From Oscarella lobularis (Eukaryota > Porifera > Homoscleromorpha > Homosclerophorida > Oscarellidae), in the NCBI RefSeq assembly GCF_947507565.1, contig NC_089185.1, positions 372,001 to 436,000 of the forward strand: 64,000 nt of DNA, given 5' to 3'. How positions within the stretch are numbered: position 1 is the stretch's first letter; each line of letters opens with the position of its first letter. The notes under the pieces were generated by a model. The model did not search any database. It had not been told where the DNA came from and saw only the letters and a program-made list of their open reading frames with translations. Shown here one piece after another: positions 62,145 through 64,000 of this stretch. The translations under genes were made by a program, and so were the position numbers.

Positions 62145-64000
62145 ATGTCTTCGCTTAAATCGGCCGGATCGATGCGTTTTTTACCTCCTATATTAGCCGA
62201 GTCTCTATTCGAGTTCCAGAAGAGAGGAGTAGAGTACGGAATTTCGAAAAACGGGAGGTGAGAGCCCGAAAATCGCCATCGTACGTCCTTTTCTAGCGTT
62301 TTTTTCCCTAGATGCCTCATTGGAGATGATGTGAGCTAGGAGATGGGGCTCCCAGCGGGGGAAAATCTGTATATTTGTTTCAGATGGGCTTGGGAAAGAC
62401 GCTCCAAGCACTTTCCATCGCCTACTATTACAAGAACGAGTGGCCTCTTCTCATCGTCTCGCCATCGTCTCTAAAATATTCGTGGATTGAAGAAATCGAG
62501 AAATGGCTACCGGAAATTCCTCCGCAGAAAATCCATCTCGTTCGAGGAGCAAACGACATTCTGTAATTAAAAAATTTTAATCGATACAATTAATAATAAT
62601 GACTTTTTTTTCGAGGCCTTTTGCATCGTGTTTGGTCACCGTTATGTCAATTGGACTCTTTTCCCTAAGAAAAGGCCAAGTTCTGCTGGACGGCTTAAAG
62701 AAGCAAAAATTCCAAGTCGTTATTGTCGACGAATCGCACTACATCAAAAGCAAATATTCAAATCGAACCAAGAACATTGAAAATGTTTTGAGAGCCGCCA
62801 AGAGAGTGATTATGCTGAGCGGAACTCCGGCCATATCGAGACCATCGGAAGTATGACGGGTTCTATATTTATTAGTATGATTAGTGATTTGTTTTCTTTT
62901 TAGTTGTTTTCTCAAATTAATGTTTTGGCTCCTAAGGTGTTTCCGAACTTCTTTGCGTTTGCTAGACGTTACTGCGAGGCGCAGTGGGATCAGTACGGCC
63001 GATTGGATATACGGTAAACGTGATACATTATGTGGTACGCTCTTCGTGACTTTTTTTTCTCAAAGCGGAGCCTCGCATTTGGAAGAACTTCACCGAAAAC
63101 TATCCAAACACGTCCTAATTCGAAGAATGAAAACGCAGGTATTCTATTTGTAGAGGAATTAATTCAATTTTATTAATTCAATTTTCAATTGAATTTGATT
63201 AGGTCTTAGATGAATTGCCGTCCAAGTTGAGACAGAAAGTCGTCTTCGAAGTACCTCCCGAAAGAATCGTGGTACGTTTCATAAAGCTTACGTATGATCT
63301 CAATGACAGACTTCACTACGTTGTTCTAGGGTATTCAAACTGATTTTGATAGTCTGAAGGAAATCGTCGAAAATGCGGACGAAGATCCTCGATACAAAGC
63401 GAGAAAGCTCGTTCTCGAAATGTACCAAAAAACGGGAGAAATAAAAGTACAAGAAAAATTGACGAAAGCGTGCCTCCCCCTCCCCCTCCTCGACGTCATC
63501 TCGCGTCTCCGTAGATTCCCGGCGTCGTCGAATACATAAAAGTGCTGTTGAAAAACGCCGACATCAAATTTCTCGTTTTCGCTCATCATTTGAAAGTCCA
63601 GTACGCCATCGCGGCGCAATTGGTCAAACTCGGCGTCAAGTTCGTTCACATCTACGGCGAAGTGGTCCCTCGTCTTAGACACGTGACAAACGCGAACGTT
63701 TTTAATTAATAATTAAAATCGAATAGTCTCGTTTTTAGGATCTCGTGAAACAATTTCAAGAAGATCCAAAGACCACTGTAGCACTTCTGAGTCTCAAAGC
63801 AGCCAACACGGTATGACGTCACAAAATTACGTCATAATATTTTTACATTTCATCCTTAGGGGCTTCACTTGACGGCGGCGACGCACGTCGTCTTCGCCGA
63901 GCTTTACTACAATCCCGGCGAATTGATTCAGGCCGAGGATCGATGTCACCGGATCGGTCAGCGACAAAATACCCACGTGCATTATTTAATAGCGAGAGGG
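62145..64000 (+). CDS. ZRANB3: ZRANB3-type annealing helicase (SNF2), 5' part, runs off window
   Basis: Exon 1 62145..62257 (or from ATG 62049) reads [28 protein letters not shown], matching LPDRLRAKLLPFQKDGIIFALKKNG of human ZRANB3. Exon 2 62312..62330 gives RCLIGDD and exon 3 starts 62384 with [25 protein letters not shown]. Motif I is thus DDMGLGKT instead of DEMGLGKT. Further: [18 protein letters not shown], motif [13 protein letters not shown], motif [56 protein letters not shown], and motifs [22 protein letters not shown] and [16 protein letters not shown]3 binds polyubiquitinated PCNA and remodels stalled forks; its NZF and HNH parts would lie beyond the window. SMARCAL1 is the alternative, but EWPLLIV...EEIEKW favours ZRANB3. 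Confidence 0.9.

Noticed and set aside
62099-62320. 74-residue N-terminal extension of TMTC from ATG 62320
   Set aside because: It lacks TMTC similarity, and the opposite strand encodes the conserved first exon of ZRANB3. I kept the start at 62098 and report the overlap as a finding.

Overview
This window is eukaryotic nuclear DNA from an early-branching animal with a very compact, intron-rich genome. The evidence is spliced genes with many introns of about 45-100 bp, GT-AG (and a few GC-AG) splice sites, and a gene set that is plainly metazoan: a ROS1/sevenless receptor kinase with the full FN3/propeller architecture, long-form intersectin, a full-length IGF2R/CI-MPR-type receptor, four-jointed, C1GALT1, and uronyl 2-sulfotransferase. 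Gene spacing of about 2-2.5 kb per gene and intron sizes would fit a homoscleromorph sponge such as Oscarella. The species assignment is inference, not something the sequence proves. I assembled gene models by hand from splice phase and recalled family sequences; boundaries flagged as uncertain should be checked with RNA.

Layout: (0-5 kb) the 3' end of a TULP4-type tubby gene (+), TMEM106 (-), and an acidic eight-finger C2H2 zinc-finger gene (-). (5-10 kb) RMI1-like (+), uronyl 2-sulfotransferase UST (-), TBC1D15/17 (+). (10-18 kb) four-jointed FJX1 (-), a B4GALT7-like galactosyltransferase (+), an unrecognised 171-aa gene (+), a TSTD1-like rhodanese (+), a Mn-type superoxide dismutase (+), RAB21 (+), ZNF593/Bud20 (-). 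(18-26 kb) USP47 (+), CCDC181 (+), and two tandem intronless AMPK-beta genes (-,-). (26-36 kb) IGF2R-type receptor (+), intronless C1GALT1 (+), MRPS6 (-). (37-51 kb) intersectin (+), CHMP2B (-), SRSF2 (+), a PKR1-like ER protein (-), and a divergent homeobox gene (+). (51-64 kb) ROS1 receptor kinase (+), an intronless TMTC O-mannosyltransferase (-), and the 5' part of ZRANB3 (+), which runs off the window.

Organisation: genes mostly alternate strand. Convergent 3' ends lie about 65-170 bp apart. Six divergent pairs have start codons only 46-154 bp apart (UST/TBC1D15, ZNF593/USP47, AMPK-beta/IGF2R, MRPS6/intersectin, CHMP2B/SRSF2, TMTC/ZRANB3) and must share promoters. Functionally, many genes belong to glycosylation (UST, B4GALT7-like, FJX1 as a Golgi kinase, C1GALT1, TMTC) and endolysosomal traffic (TMEM106, TBC1D15, RAB21, IGF2R, intersectin, CHMP2B). 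No CRISPR array, operon, rRNA, tRNA or intact mobile element was seen. The most unusual points are recurrent GC-AG introns with GCAAG donors, the tandem intronless AMPK-beta pair, a bacterial-looking MnSOD, the divergent homeodomain protein, and the overlapping TMTC/ZRANB3 5' ends.
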